Position numbers and translations under genes: made by a program. This document shows, in pieces, positions 16,843 through 24,199 of a DNA stretch of 29,859 nucleotides. The DNA comes from Acidobacteriaceae bacterium (GTDB lineage: Bacteria > Acidobacteriota > Terriglobia > Terriglobales > Acidobacteriaceae). The stretch is from NCBI GenBank assembly GCA_027364815.1, contig DAHXOQ010000008.1, positions 1 through 29,859 of the forward strand. The letters are read 5' to 3'. How positions within the stretch are numbered: the stretch's first letter is position 1; every line of letters begins with the position of its first letter. The notes beneath the pieces are model-generated. The model worked only from the letters and a program-made list of their open reading frames with translations, ran no database searches and was not told where the DNA came from.

Positions 16843-16870
16843 TTTATCGGTCTTTAAACAGGCTTGTCAA
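16843..16870 (-). promoter_or_regulatory. Promoter of the paa operon
   Basis: On the minus strand a perfect -35 TTGACA (16870-16865), a 16-base spacer and -10 GATAAA (16848-16843, four of six) stand ahead of paaA. Transcription would start near 16835, leaving a leader of about 30 bases with the GAGG ribosome binding site. No PaaX-type regulator gene lies nearby. Confidence 0.6.
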
Positions 16871-17226
16871 CTGCACAAAGAGCATCAAAAGTGGAGAGCG
16901 GCCAGGGTGAGTCTAGCGATCACTCTCAACCCGCAACGGAATCGGCTTAATTATGATAGTTCTGAGGCGCACCAAGATTGACATTCGCATGATGACTTTT
17001 TTCAATTGAATTTTTCAGTTGAGCGAAAGTGGGCAGACAATCCTTGAGTCCAAGGTGATACTTATCAGAAAATGGCGCGTCTATATCAGATAAGAGACTC
17101 ATGCACCGGGAAGGTCATGGTAAATATTTTCTGCCTTCACTGAGACCTATTTGACGGCGAAGTCATGATGTAACCAGCCCGGCAATCACCATCAATAAAT
17201 GCTATTTTGCTGTCAAAGGGATAGGA
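16871..17226. other. Divergent intergenic region between paa and the type III PKS
   Basis: Together with the paa promoter and leader this non-coding gap is about 420 bases. It must hold the start signals of the polyketide synthase gene, but no convincing -35/-10 pair was found on that side. The clearest element is the palindrome at 17056-17067. CTTATC and GATAAG also recur as an inverted pair around 17062 and 17091. Confidence 0.45.
17056..17067. repeat. Palindrome TGATA-CT-TATCA
   Basis: Perfect 5-bp arms with a 2-base centre lie between the two divergent transcription units. It is a candidate operator for either side. Only the symmetry is seen. Confidence 0.35.
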
Positions 17227-18297
17227 ATGACAACGGCACACATTAACCGCATTGGGACAGCAACACCTGAATATGATGTCCATCACGCATTTATCGATTT
17301 TGCAGCCAATTTACTTGCAGAGGGTACGACCCGAAAATTGTTTCACCGCATGGCGCGGATGTCGGAGATCGAACATCGTTACTCATTTGTGAATCCCAAC
17401 GCTACTGCAGACGGCACGTGGCGGGATGTGGAAAGCATCTATGAGCCGGGCAAGTTTCCCTCAACAGCACGCCGCATGGAGTTGTTTGAAGAGTATGCTC
17501 CGCAATTGGCGCGCAAGGCACTGGACAAACTCGCGCTGACAGAGGAAGAGCGCCGCGGTATCACGCACGTGATCGTAACTTGCTGCACTGGACTTTACGC
17601 GCCGGGTCTGGATTTCGAGGTAGTCAATTATCTAGGACTCAATCCGTCCGTTGAACGCACCATGATTTGCTTTATGGGCTGCTATGCAGCAATGAATGCG
17701 CTCAAGTCGGCACATCACATCATACGCTCTGTTCCGGAAGCGGCTGTTTTGGTATTGAATCTTGAACTTTGTTCGCTGCATTTTCAAGAGAGTCATGAAC
17801 TTGAACAAGTTTTATCGTTTATGGTTTTTGCCGACGGCTGTGCCGCATCCCTGGTCACTGCGCAAGAGAAAGGGCTTTCCATTGACAGCTTTTTGGCGCT
17901 CACCATTCCGAGCACAAGCAAGATGATTACATGGCGTGTAGGCAACCTTGGATTCGATATGCATCTCTCCGGAGAAGTGCCGGGGGAGATAGGCCGCGCG
18001 TTGGGAAGATCAGGCAGTGAAATAACGAGAGGCCGGCATCCTTCATCGATTGACTGGTGGGCGGTGCATCCGGGAGGCCGCTCGATTCTTGACTCAGTAG
18101 AGAGAGGGCTCGGTCTGCGCAGTGATGGACTCGCTTGTTCACGCGATATTCTGGCGCGATTCGGAAACATGTCCTCTGCGACAGTGATGTTCGTGTTGCA
18201 GCAAATCATGGAAAAGTCGCAGAGAGGGCAACAAGGTTGTGCCATGTCCTTTGGACCGGGACTGAGTGCGGAGACGATGCTCTTTCATGCCGTTTAA
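17227..18297 (+). CDS. Type III polyketide synthase (chalcone/stilbene synthase family)
   Basis: 356-residue homodimeric ketosynthase that extends an acyl-CoA starter with malonyl-CoA and cyclises the product. The catalytic triad is visible: Cys152 in ICFMGCYAAMNAL, His281 in DWWAVHPGGRSILD and Asn314 in RFGNMSSATV. VTCCTGLYAPGLDFEVVNYL corresponds to the conserved segment ahead of the active-site Cys, and SFGPGLSAETMLF is the C-terminal GFGPG-type loop. Product (alkylpyrone, alkylresorcinol, benzalacetone-like or tetrahydroxynaphthalene) cannot be read from sequence. A purine-rich AAAGGGATAGGA precedes the ATG. The methyltransferase gene starts one base after its stop. Phenylacetyl-CoA as a starter is an idea suggested only by the neighbouring paa operon. 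Confidence 0.9.
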   Translation: MTTAHINRIGTATPEYDVHHAFIDFAANLLAEGTTRKLFHRMARMSEIEHRYSFVNPNATADGTWRDVESIYEPGKFPSTARRMELFEEYAPQLARKALDKLALTEEERRGITHVIVTCCTGLYAPGLDFEVVNYLGLNPSVERTMICFMGCYAAMNALKSAHHIIRSVPEAAVLVLNLELCSLHFQESHELEQVLSFMVFADGCAASLVTAQEKGLSIDSFLALTIPSTSKMITWRVGNLGFDMHLSGEVPGEIGRALGRSGSEITRGRHPSSIDWWAVHPGGRSILDSVERGLGLRSDGLACSRDILARFGNMSSATVMFVLQQIMEKSQRGQQGCAMSFGPGLSAETMLFHAV

Positions 18298-18298
18298 T

Positions 18299-19009
18299 AT
18301 GCCAAATTTCAAAGAACGCTCGCAGCTTGACGAACTGATGGATGCGCCATCGAGCCGCGAAGAAATGCGCGCGTGTCTTCGAGATCTAGCCTGGACAAAC
18401 CGCTGGACGCTGGGCTATCGGCCTCAGTTGCACTGGCTTGATACGTTGGCTGACAAATTATCTTCGCTTGCGGATCCGATCCGCATACTCGATGTTGGCA
18501 GCGGTTATGGCGATGGGTTATACAAGATCGAGGAATGGGCTGAGTCGCGCGGCATTGCAGTTGAACTGATAGGAATTGATTTGAATCCTGACGCCAAGAT
18601 AATTGCAGGAGAGGCCGCACCACCTTCAAGCAGAATTCGTTGGGTTACCGCTGATGTCTTTGCATACGCGCCGCCGCAGCCGGTGCATTTGGTCGTTAGT
18701 TCACTCTTCACACATCATCTTTCTGAAGACAATATTGTACGATTCCTGCGATGGATGGAGAAGCAAGCCAGGCTGGGATGGTTTATCAACGATCTATCCC
18801 GCGCCGCGATACCTTACTATTCCTTCAAAGTCTTCTCAAAGTTGGCAAGGCTTCATCCATTTGTGCAGCATGATGGCCCGGTCTCAATAGCCCGGTCGTT
18901 TGTGCCGCAAGATTGGCAACGGATGTGCGCAGCTGCAGGCCTCGAAGAACAGGATGTCCACATACATAGATTCACACCTGCACGTCTCTGTATATCGCGG
19001 CGAAAGTAG
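18299..19009 (+). CDS. Class I SAM-dependent methyltransferase paired with the type III PKS
   Basis: About 236 residues. The SAM-binding motif I ILDVGSGYGDGLYKIEEWA is followed by the acidic ribose-contact motif LIGIDLNPD and the post-motif region VVSSLFTHHL. The N-terminus KERSQLDELMDAP and the block RDLAWTNRWTLGYRPQLHWL are like the methyltransferases that commonly sit next to bacterial type III PKS genes. It probably O- or C-methylates the polyketide; this is inferred from position. ATG 18299 best matches that family's N-terminus; ATG 18287 would overlap the PKS by 11 bases. There is no clear ribosome binding site, suggesting translational coupling. The FAD-dependent oxidoreductase often found as a third gene in such clusters is not here. 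Confidence 0.85.
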   Translation: MPNFKERSQLDELMDAPSSREEMRACLRDLAWTNRWTLGYRPQLHWLDTLADKLSSLADPIRILDVGSGYGDGLYKIEEWAESRGIAVELIGIDLNPDAKIIAGEAAPPSSRIRWVTADVFAYAPPQPVHLVVSSLFTHHLSEDNIVRFLRWMEKQARLGWFINDLSRAAIPYYSFKVFSKLARLHPFVQHDGPVSIARSFVPQDWQRMCAAAGLEEQDVHIHRFTPARLCISRRK

Positions 19010-19175
19010 CAACTCGACGAAGAAGAGGGGACAGGGTTAGGGAAAGGGGCGGAGAGGATTTTTTATGGATTTGAGAGGGTTTTCAGCTGGATGAGTCATT
19101 TTTTGTTTGAGTTGCATCAAAATATAGAATGAATTTACACAGAGTGGTCTGCGCGATGGGGCGAAATCATTTGTA

Positions 19176-20642
19176 ATGGAAGAGATGGATAGAAAAATCA
19201 AAGATGGACAGGGATTGACTGGAACTCGCTGGGGCGGGGCTGCGGGTGGTTGGCTACTGCTGGCAGGGATGGCGCTCGGTCTTGGATCAGCGCCCGGGGC
19301 GGGGCCGTTTGTGGCATTGGGTCAGGTTACGGCGTTTAGCGGGAGCGTGACTTCTGGCGCAGCGACGAATGATGTGCTTGCGTTGACGCTTGATGAGGCG
19401 ATTGAGCGGGGACTCAAGAATAATTTGGGCGTGATTTTGTCGGAGACGCAGAAGAGCGCGTTGAGGGGTCAGAAGCTGGAAGAGTTGCAGCCGCTATTGC
19501 CGAAGATTGATGGGAATATTACAGAAGCGCTGCAGCAGACAGATTTGGCGGCGGAGGGGTTGCGGATTCCCGGGTTCCCGACGGTGATTGGGCCGTATGG
19601 TTACACGGATCTGAGAGCGAACTTGAGTTGGTCGCTGCTGAATGTGGCATCAATGAAGCACTACATGGCGGCGAAACATAATTTTGAGGCGGCGAGTTTC
19701 ACGGTCCAGGATGCGCGGGAGATGGTGGTGCTGGCGGTGGGGAATGCTTATCTGCTGGCAGTGGCCGATGCGGCGCGGGTGGAAAGCGTGAATGCGGAGT
19801 TGAAAGTGGCAGAGGGCGCGCTTCATGATGCGGAGGCGAGCCATGCGGCTGGCGCTTCACCGAAGCTGGATGAGTTGCGGGCACGGGTGGATTTTCAGCG
19901 CGAGGATCAGTTGCTGATAGCGGCGGAGAATGCTCTGCAGAAGGATAAGCTGGCATTGGCGCGGACGATTGGAATGCCTCTGGAGCAGAAGTTTACGCTG
20001 ACAGACCAGACGTCCTTTGCAGGTATGGATACGCTGAATCTGGATGGGCTGGAGCCGGGCGCGGAGATACGGAAGGCGAGAGAGAACCGCGCGGACCGTG
20101 CGGCACTTGGCTTGCAGGAGCAGGCGGGCGAGGATGAGCACCAGGCGGCGAAGGATGATCGGCTGCCGACGCTCAAGGCGACAGCGGATTATGGGGATAT
20201 CGGCGTAAATGTGCGGCACTCACATGGGACGGGGGATGCTGTGGGGACGCTATCGATACCGATTCTGAATGAGGCGCAGTTGCGTGGCGAGAGCCTGTAT
20301 ACGGGCGCGCAACTGGATGCACTGAAGGCCGAACTGAGCGACAAGAATGCGCAGATTGATGCCGATGTCAGAGAGGCGCTTCTGGATTTGAAATCGTCGC
20401 GCAAGCAGGTTGAGGTGGCGCGCAGCAATGTGGAATTGGCGAGCGAGGCATTGAGCGAGGCGCGGTTGGCATACTCGAGCGGCATAACGGATAACCTGGG
20501 GGTAACGGATGCGTTGTCATCATATGCGCAGGCGAATACATTGCTGGTGGCGAGCCAGTATCAGTACAACATGGCGCGACTGAGTTTGGCACGGGCGCTG
20601 GGCGATGCAAAGAATTACAAACAATATTTGGGAGGGAAATAA
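19176..20642 (+). CDS. TolC-family outer-membrane efflux protein
   Basis: 488 residues: hydrophobic N-terminal segment (GWLLLAGMALGLGSAPGAG) as signal peptide, then the two repeated coiled-coil TolC/OEP halves. The first carries LTLDEAIERGLKNNLGVILS and QLLPKIDGNI-like porin strands, and the second VDVREALLDLK-type helices ending LGVTDALSSYAQANTLLVA. Trimers form the outer-membrane/periplasmic tunnel of tripartite exporters. ATG 19176 or the ATG three codons later (19185) may be the start. The stop is directly followed by the GTG of the HlyD-like gene, so the genes form one transcript. Upstream, 19010-19175 contains TTGCAT and AT-rich sequence but no firm promoter. Confidence 0.9.
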   Translation: MEEMDRKIKDGQGLTGTRWGGAAGGWLLLAGMALGLGSAPGAGPFVALGQVTAFSGSVTSGAATNDVLALTLDEAIERGLKNNLGVILSETQKSALRGQKLEELQPLLPKIDGNITEALQQTDLAAEGLRIPGFPTVIGPYGYTDLRANLSWSLLNVASMKHYMAAKHNFEAASFTVQDAREMVVLAVGNAYLLAVADAARVESVNAELKVAEGALHDAEASHAAGASPKLDELRARVDFQREDQLLIAAENALQKDKLALARTIGMPLEQKFTLTDQTSFAGMDTLNLDGLEPGAEIRKARENRADRAALGLQEQAGEDEHQAAKDDRLPTLKATADYGDIGVNVRHSHGTGDAVGTLSIPILNEAQLRGESLYTGAQLDALKAELSDKNAQIDADVREALLDLKSSRKQVEVARSNVELASEALSEARLAYSSGITDNLGVTDALSSYAQANTLLVASQYQYNMARLSLARALGDAKNYKQYLGGK

Positions 20643-21896
20643 GTGGCAGATACGAATACAGAACAAGACAAGATGCAGTCAGCGCCCAGCGCAAAGGAAT
20701 TGCAGGAATTGCAGGACGAGAAGGACGAGCGGACGACGCGCCGGCGGCTGATAATTTCGGGCGTGGTGATAGTGATAGCGCTGGTGGTGTTGGGATTGTG
20801 GTGGCACTCGACCTACTACGAGGATACAGACGACGCGACGGTGGATGGACATTTGATCCAGGTGAGCGCGCGCGTGGCGGGACAGGTTCTGAGCGTACCG
20901 GTGGAGGAGAATCAGTATGTGCACAAGGGCGACGTGATTGCGCAGCTCGACCCGCGCGATTATGAAGTTGCGGTGGAGAATGCGAAGGCGGCACTCCAGA
21001 GCGCGCAGGCGAATGCGGAAGCTGCGCGCGTAAATGTGCCAATTACCAGTGTGAATTCGAGTTCGACCCTGAGTGGTGCGGATGCGAATTTGAGCGGTTC
21101 GAGGTCGAGTGTTGCTCAGGCGCAGCGTTAGTTGGAATCAGCGCAAGCGAAGGTAGCAAAGGCGGAGGCAGGGAACAAGAAGGCGCAGGCAGATCTGGAG
21201 CGTTACAAGCCGCTGATTGAGAAGGATGTGATCAGCAAACAGCAGTGGGATGCGGCGGTTGCAGAAGCGGATTCAGAGAAAGCGCAACTGGCGGATGCGA
21301 AGGCCGGCGCAGAAGCGGCCGCAGAACAGGTGAAGGTTGCTCGCGAGCGGGAGAAGCAGAGCGTGGCGCAACTGAAGAGTGCAGAGACAGGGCCACAGCA
21401 AGTTGCGGCGCAGAATGCACGGGCGCGTCAGGCAGTGGCGATGGTGGCCGAGGCGCAAGCGCAACTGGACGAGGCTCAGTTGAGGTTGAGTTACACGAAG
21501 ATTGTGGCGCCGGCGGATGGAATTGTGAGCCGCAAGGGAGTGGAGATCAACCAGAATGTTGCGGCGGGGCAAGACCTGCTGACGCTGGTGGTGTTGGATG
21601 ATCTTTGGGTGACGGCGAACTTCAAGGAGACGGAACTCAAACACATGAAGGCCGGGCAGGAAGCGGAGATCAAGGTTGACGCGACGGGGAAAACTTACCA
21701 CGGACATGTGACGCAGATTGGGGGCGCGACGGGATCAGTGCTTTCACTCTTTCCGGCGGAAAATGCGACGGGTAATTATGTGAAGGTGGTGCAGAGAGTT
21801 CCGGTGCGGATTGATTTTAAGGACTTGAAGAACGAGGATGCAGATCACAAGTTAAGGCCGGGACTATCAGTTGAGCCGACGGTTTATGTGAAATAA
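20643..21896 (+). pseudogene. HlyD/EmrA-family membrane-fusion protein interrupted by an amber codon
   Basis: Periplasmic adaptor that would link an inner-membrane transporter to the TolC protein just upstream. The reading frame is continuous for 417 codons except for TAG at 21129-21131. Before it: a cytoplasmic tail, one membrane segment (LIISGVVIVIALVVLGLWW, about residues 35-53), and the first lipoyl half (VSARVAGQVLSVPVEENQYV). After it: the long coiled-coil hairpin (LERYKPLIEKDVISKQQWD), the second lipoyl half (LSYTKIVAPADGIVSRKG) and beta-barrel (DLWVTANFKETELKHMKAGQ). Residues on both sides of the stop, VAQAQR and LESAQAKV, read straight across the helix, so the stop replaces one residue, most simply Gln (CAG to TAG). 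A TTG follows the stop and could restart translation, but without a ribosome binding site. It may be a real nonsense mutation or a sequencing error. Confidence 0.85.
21129..21131 (+). other. In-frame TAG in the HlyD-like gene
   Basis: Single amber codon flanked on both sides by uninterrupted HlyD coding sequence in the same frame: CAG CGT TAG TTG GAA. One C-to-T transition from CAG would explain it. No frameshift or deletion is involved. Confidence 0.9.
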
Positions 21897-21922
21897 CCAG
21901 GAAGAACGAAGAGTGAGACACG

Positions 21923-22591
21923 ATGAAGGACGCACTTCACGTATCGAAAGAAAATTATCTCAAGGCGATACTTGAGGCGGAGGCCGAGGGTCACGATGTG
22001 ATTCCAGCGACGCTGGCTCATTGGCTTGAGGTTTCAGCGCCGGCGGTGACAATGGCGTTGAAGCGGCTGAAGCGCGATGAGTATGTGAAGGTGGGCGCAG
22101 ATGGAATTGTGCGACTGACGGCGAAGGGCCGCGAGACGGCTTACCGGACGGCGTTGCGGCATCATTTGATTGAGCGGATGCTGAGCGAGATTTTTGGAAT
22201 GGAGTGGCACGCGATACACGAAGAGGCGGAGCGGCTTGAGCATGCGGTATCACCGACGTTTGAGGCGCGGTTGCTGGAGAAGCTGGGCGGGGAGGGAAGT
22301 TGCCCACACGGAAACGCGGTGTTGCCGGAGAGCCCGAAGAAGAAACAGAAGCGCGGCGAATTGCGATTGAGCGAGGCCGAGGACGGGAAGAGTTATACGG
22401 TGGTGAGTTTGCAGGAGCGAGATCCGAAGCTGCTTTTGTTTCTGCACCGGGCGGGAATTAATCCGCGATTGAAGGTGCGTGTGATACGGCAGAATTATGA
22501 TCAGACGGTGGTGATTGAGACGCCGACCGGGGAGGCGATTTTGGGCAGGCCTGCGGCGGAGGCAGTTTGGCTGAAGGCAGCGAAGGGGTAA
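21923..22591 (+). CDS. DtxR/MntR-family metal-dependent transcriptional regulator
   Basis: 222 residues. Winged-helix N-terminus (KENYLKAILEAEAEG … ATLAHWLEVSAPAVTMALKR, wing YVKVGADGIVRLTAKG), dimerisation/metal-binding helices with RHHLIERMLSEIFGMEWHAIHEEAERLEHAVS containing the Glu/His ligands expected in the family plus the CPHG turn, and a C-terminal FeoA/SH3-like domain (from about residue 145, ending GEAILGRPAAEAVW). Such proteins repress metal uptake or efflux genes when bound to Fe2+ or Mn2+; which metal is not clear. It is 26 bases after the HlyD-like gene and in the same direction, so it probably belongs to the tolC-hlyD operon. Confidence 0.9.
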   Translation: MKDALHVSKENYLKAILEAEAEGHDVIPATLAHWLEVSAPAVTMALKRLKRDEYVKVGADGIVRLTAKGRETAYRTALRHHLIERMLSEIFGMEWHAIHEEAERLEHAVSPTFEARLLEKLGGEGSCPHGNAVLPESPKKKQKRGELRLSEAEDGKSYTVVSLQERDPKLLLFLHRAGINPRLKVRVIRQNYDQTVVIETPTGEAILGRPAAEAVWLKAAKG

Positions 22592-22613
22592 TGAACTTCC
22601 GTATATGGCGAGC

Positions 22614-22643
22614 TTTCCAGCACGAGCTATTAGTTGCTATACT
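22614..22643 (+). promoter_or_regulatory. Possible promoter of tRNA-Phe
   Basis: -35 TTTCCA (22614-22619), an 18-base spacer and -10 TATACT (22638-22643). It stands about 70 bases ahead of the mature tRNA. The -10 is good; the -35 is weak. Confidence 0.35.
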
Positions 22644-22716
22644 GATTCTGGTTGTTCGCGAGTCACGCAGTCATCGTATGAATTCCGCACTACAACCCTA
22701 TGCAAACATGCACTGA

Positions 22717-22791
22717 GGCCAGATAGCTCAGTGGTAGAGCGCGGCCCTGAAAAGGCCGGCGTCGGCGGTTCAATCCCGTCTCTGGCCACCA
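22717..22791 (+). tRNA. tRNA-Phe (GAA)
   Basis: Complete 75-base cloverleaf. Acceptor stem GGCCAGA/TCTGGCC is fully paired, D stem GCTC/GAGC, anticodon stem CGGCC/GGCCG with loop CTGAAAA (anticodon GAA), and T arm GGCGG-TTCAATC-CCGTC. CCA is encoded. An integrase remnant begins 73 bases downstream in the same direction, so the 3' half of this gene is a likely attachment site. Confidence 0.96.
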
Positions 22792-22864
22792 CTTTAGAAT
22801 CAATAGTTTATGGACACTTTTTACAAATTTCAGGAAAATTTCGGGAAAATGTCAGACTTCCCGG

Positions 22865-23320
22865 ATGGATACGATTGATAAAAAGCTCTTGCATACCAAA
22901 AAGCAGACCGGCAACGGTTTGGTTCCGCGCCATGATTCGGAGTGCTCGCACCGTGGGGATCCAACCTACCGTCGATGCAAATGTTGGAAGTATCTGTACA
23001 TCTATAAAAACGGTCATGATAAAACCATCTCAGCTAAAACGCGCTCCTGGGACAAGGCCGAACTGAAAGCACGCGAGATTATTGACAACTGGGATCCTGT
23101 AAAAAAGTTGCAGCGTGAATTGGAAGGGCAGAAGGAAGAGCAGGAATTGGAAGAGGTGACGATCGATGCAGCGTTGGAGCGCTGGCTTGCGACGAAAAAG
23201 GATGAAGCCGACACCACAATCAGCAAATATAGAACCGCAAAGAAGAAGATTGCCAGCAGGTCATTACGGCGTTTTCCGTTACTGATCCACTTGGGAAGTC
23301 TAAGACATAGACTGGATTAG
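22865..23320 (+). pseudogene. Tyrosine recombinase (integrase) N-terminal remnant
   Basis: About 130 integrase-like residues. An N-terminal Cys/His-rich arm (RHDSECSHRGDPTYRRCKCW, KYLYIYKNGHDKTISAKTRS) is followed by the start of the SAM-like core-binding domain (VTIDAALERWLATKKDEADTT, ISKYRTAKKK). After residue ~129 (about base 23251) the sequence loses similarity and stops at 23320. The catalytic domain with the R…HxxR…Y residues is absent, so the protein cannot recombine DNA. Arm regions of this style are common in Acidobacteriota integrases. Position right after tRNA-Phe is that expected of an element integrated at the tRNA 3' end. No cargo or second attachment site was recognised in the window. 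Confidence 0.75.
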
Positions 23321-23557
23321 CGCTTTGGTTGTTGAAGTCAACACAGTATGCCTCTCAGGACGATGGCCTGCACGATCATTTGTACCGGTGTGATTGTTAG
23401 TGCAGCGAAGCAAGTGATAAATATGTCTCATAGCAGTAGTCGGGAGTCTAAGAAAGAGGGACGCATTCGCACCGGGGTACATATACTCCGGATGCTCTCC
23501 ATTTGAAGCAAACTAGACAATTCCGCAAAACAGACCGTCGCGATTCTTGCTCCACCA
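23321..23557. other. Intergenic region after the integrase remnant
   Basis: These 237 bases separate the integrase remnant from the response regulator stop. No coding frame, terminator or clear repeat was seen. It may be the scar of a deleted mobile element. Confidence 0.4.
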
Positions 23558-24199
23558 CTAATCGCTTCCCGAGAGTATGCCGCTTCGGATTGCAGTGGCC
23601 ACTGCTTCAGTGCGATCTGACACCTTGAGCTTATCCATAATATTGTTCACGTGATGACGAACTGTGTTGTCGCTGATATTTAAGCTTCCGGCAATTTCTT
23701 TGTTGGTCGAACCATCCGCAAGCAGTTCGAGAATAGATAACTCACGCCCAGTCAAATCCGCGCGCAACATTCGATTTGCGAGCCTGGCAGAAATCTGTCG
23801 AGGAATGTAGCGCTCTCCCGCATCGACAGCAGATATGGCTTCAACCATCTCCGACTCGGATGAATCCTTGAGCAAGTACCCTTGGGCTCCCGCACGAATT
23901 GCGCGATAGATCTCTTCTTCCTTTTCAAAGCTGGTCAGTACGATTACTGCCGGAGGCGACGTGATGCATTTGAGTGCATGCAACACGTCGATTCCGTCCA
24001 TTCCTGGCATCCGCAGATCCAGAAGTAAAACGTGAGGACTATTACGCTTGACAATGGCAAGCGCTTCCTCACCGCTTGCCGCCGATCCCATGACCTCGAA
24101 TCCAAGCTGAGTGCTAAGCATACTCGTCAGGCCGGCACAGACGACGGGATGGTCATCAACGATCAGTATCCGAATTGGATTGTGGTTCTTCATTGGCAT
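23558..24199 (-). CDS. NarL/FixJ-type response regulator
   Basis: 213 residues. Receiver domain with the acidic pair Asp15/Asp16 (ILIVDDHPVV), phospho-acceptor Asp61 (VLLLDLRMPGMDG), Thr/Ser switch (VIVLTSF) and Lys (GYLLKDSS); then a LuxR-type helix-turn-helix (LTGRELSILELLADG, NKEIAGSLNISDNTVRHHVN). It should bind DNA when phosphorylated by the adjoining kinase. The open frame extends upstream, but real coding begins at ATG 24199 (MPMKNHNPIRILIVDDH), with GGAG eleven bases before it; ATG 24193 is an alternative. It overlaps the kinase stop by 44 bases in another frame. NarL relatives typically bind 7-2-7 inverted repeats; one such repeat lies upstream of the divergent receptor gene. Confidence 0.93.
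   Translation of the reverse strand: MPMKNHNPIRILIVDDHPVVCAGLTSMLSTQLGFEVMGSAASGEEALAIVKRNSPHVLLLDLRMPGMDGIDVLHALKCITSPPAVIVLTSFEKEEEIYRAIRAGAQGYLLKDSSESEMVEAISAVDAGERYIPRQISARLANRMLRADLTGRELSILELLADGSTNKEIAGSLNISDNTVRHHVNNIMDKLKVSDRTEAVATAIRSGILSGSD

Noticed and set aside
17581..17595. CCTG Cys pair (residues 119-120) as the polyketide synthase nucleophile
   Set aside because: By alignment to the family, the nucleophile is Cys152 in the MGCYAAMNA block; the CC pair belongs to the preceding conserved segment.
21129..21131. Programmed recoding (pyrrolysine or other) of the HlyD amber codon
   Set aside because: No suppressor tRNA or recoding structure was seen, and the position is a variable helix residue; a mutation or read error is simpler.
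22605..23066. 153-codon frame running through tRNA-Phe
   Set aside because: It includes the tRNA and overlaps the integrase remnant in another frame.
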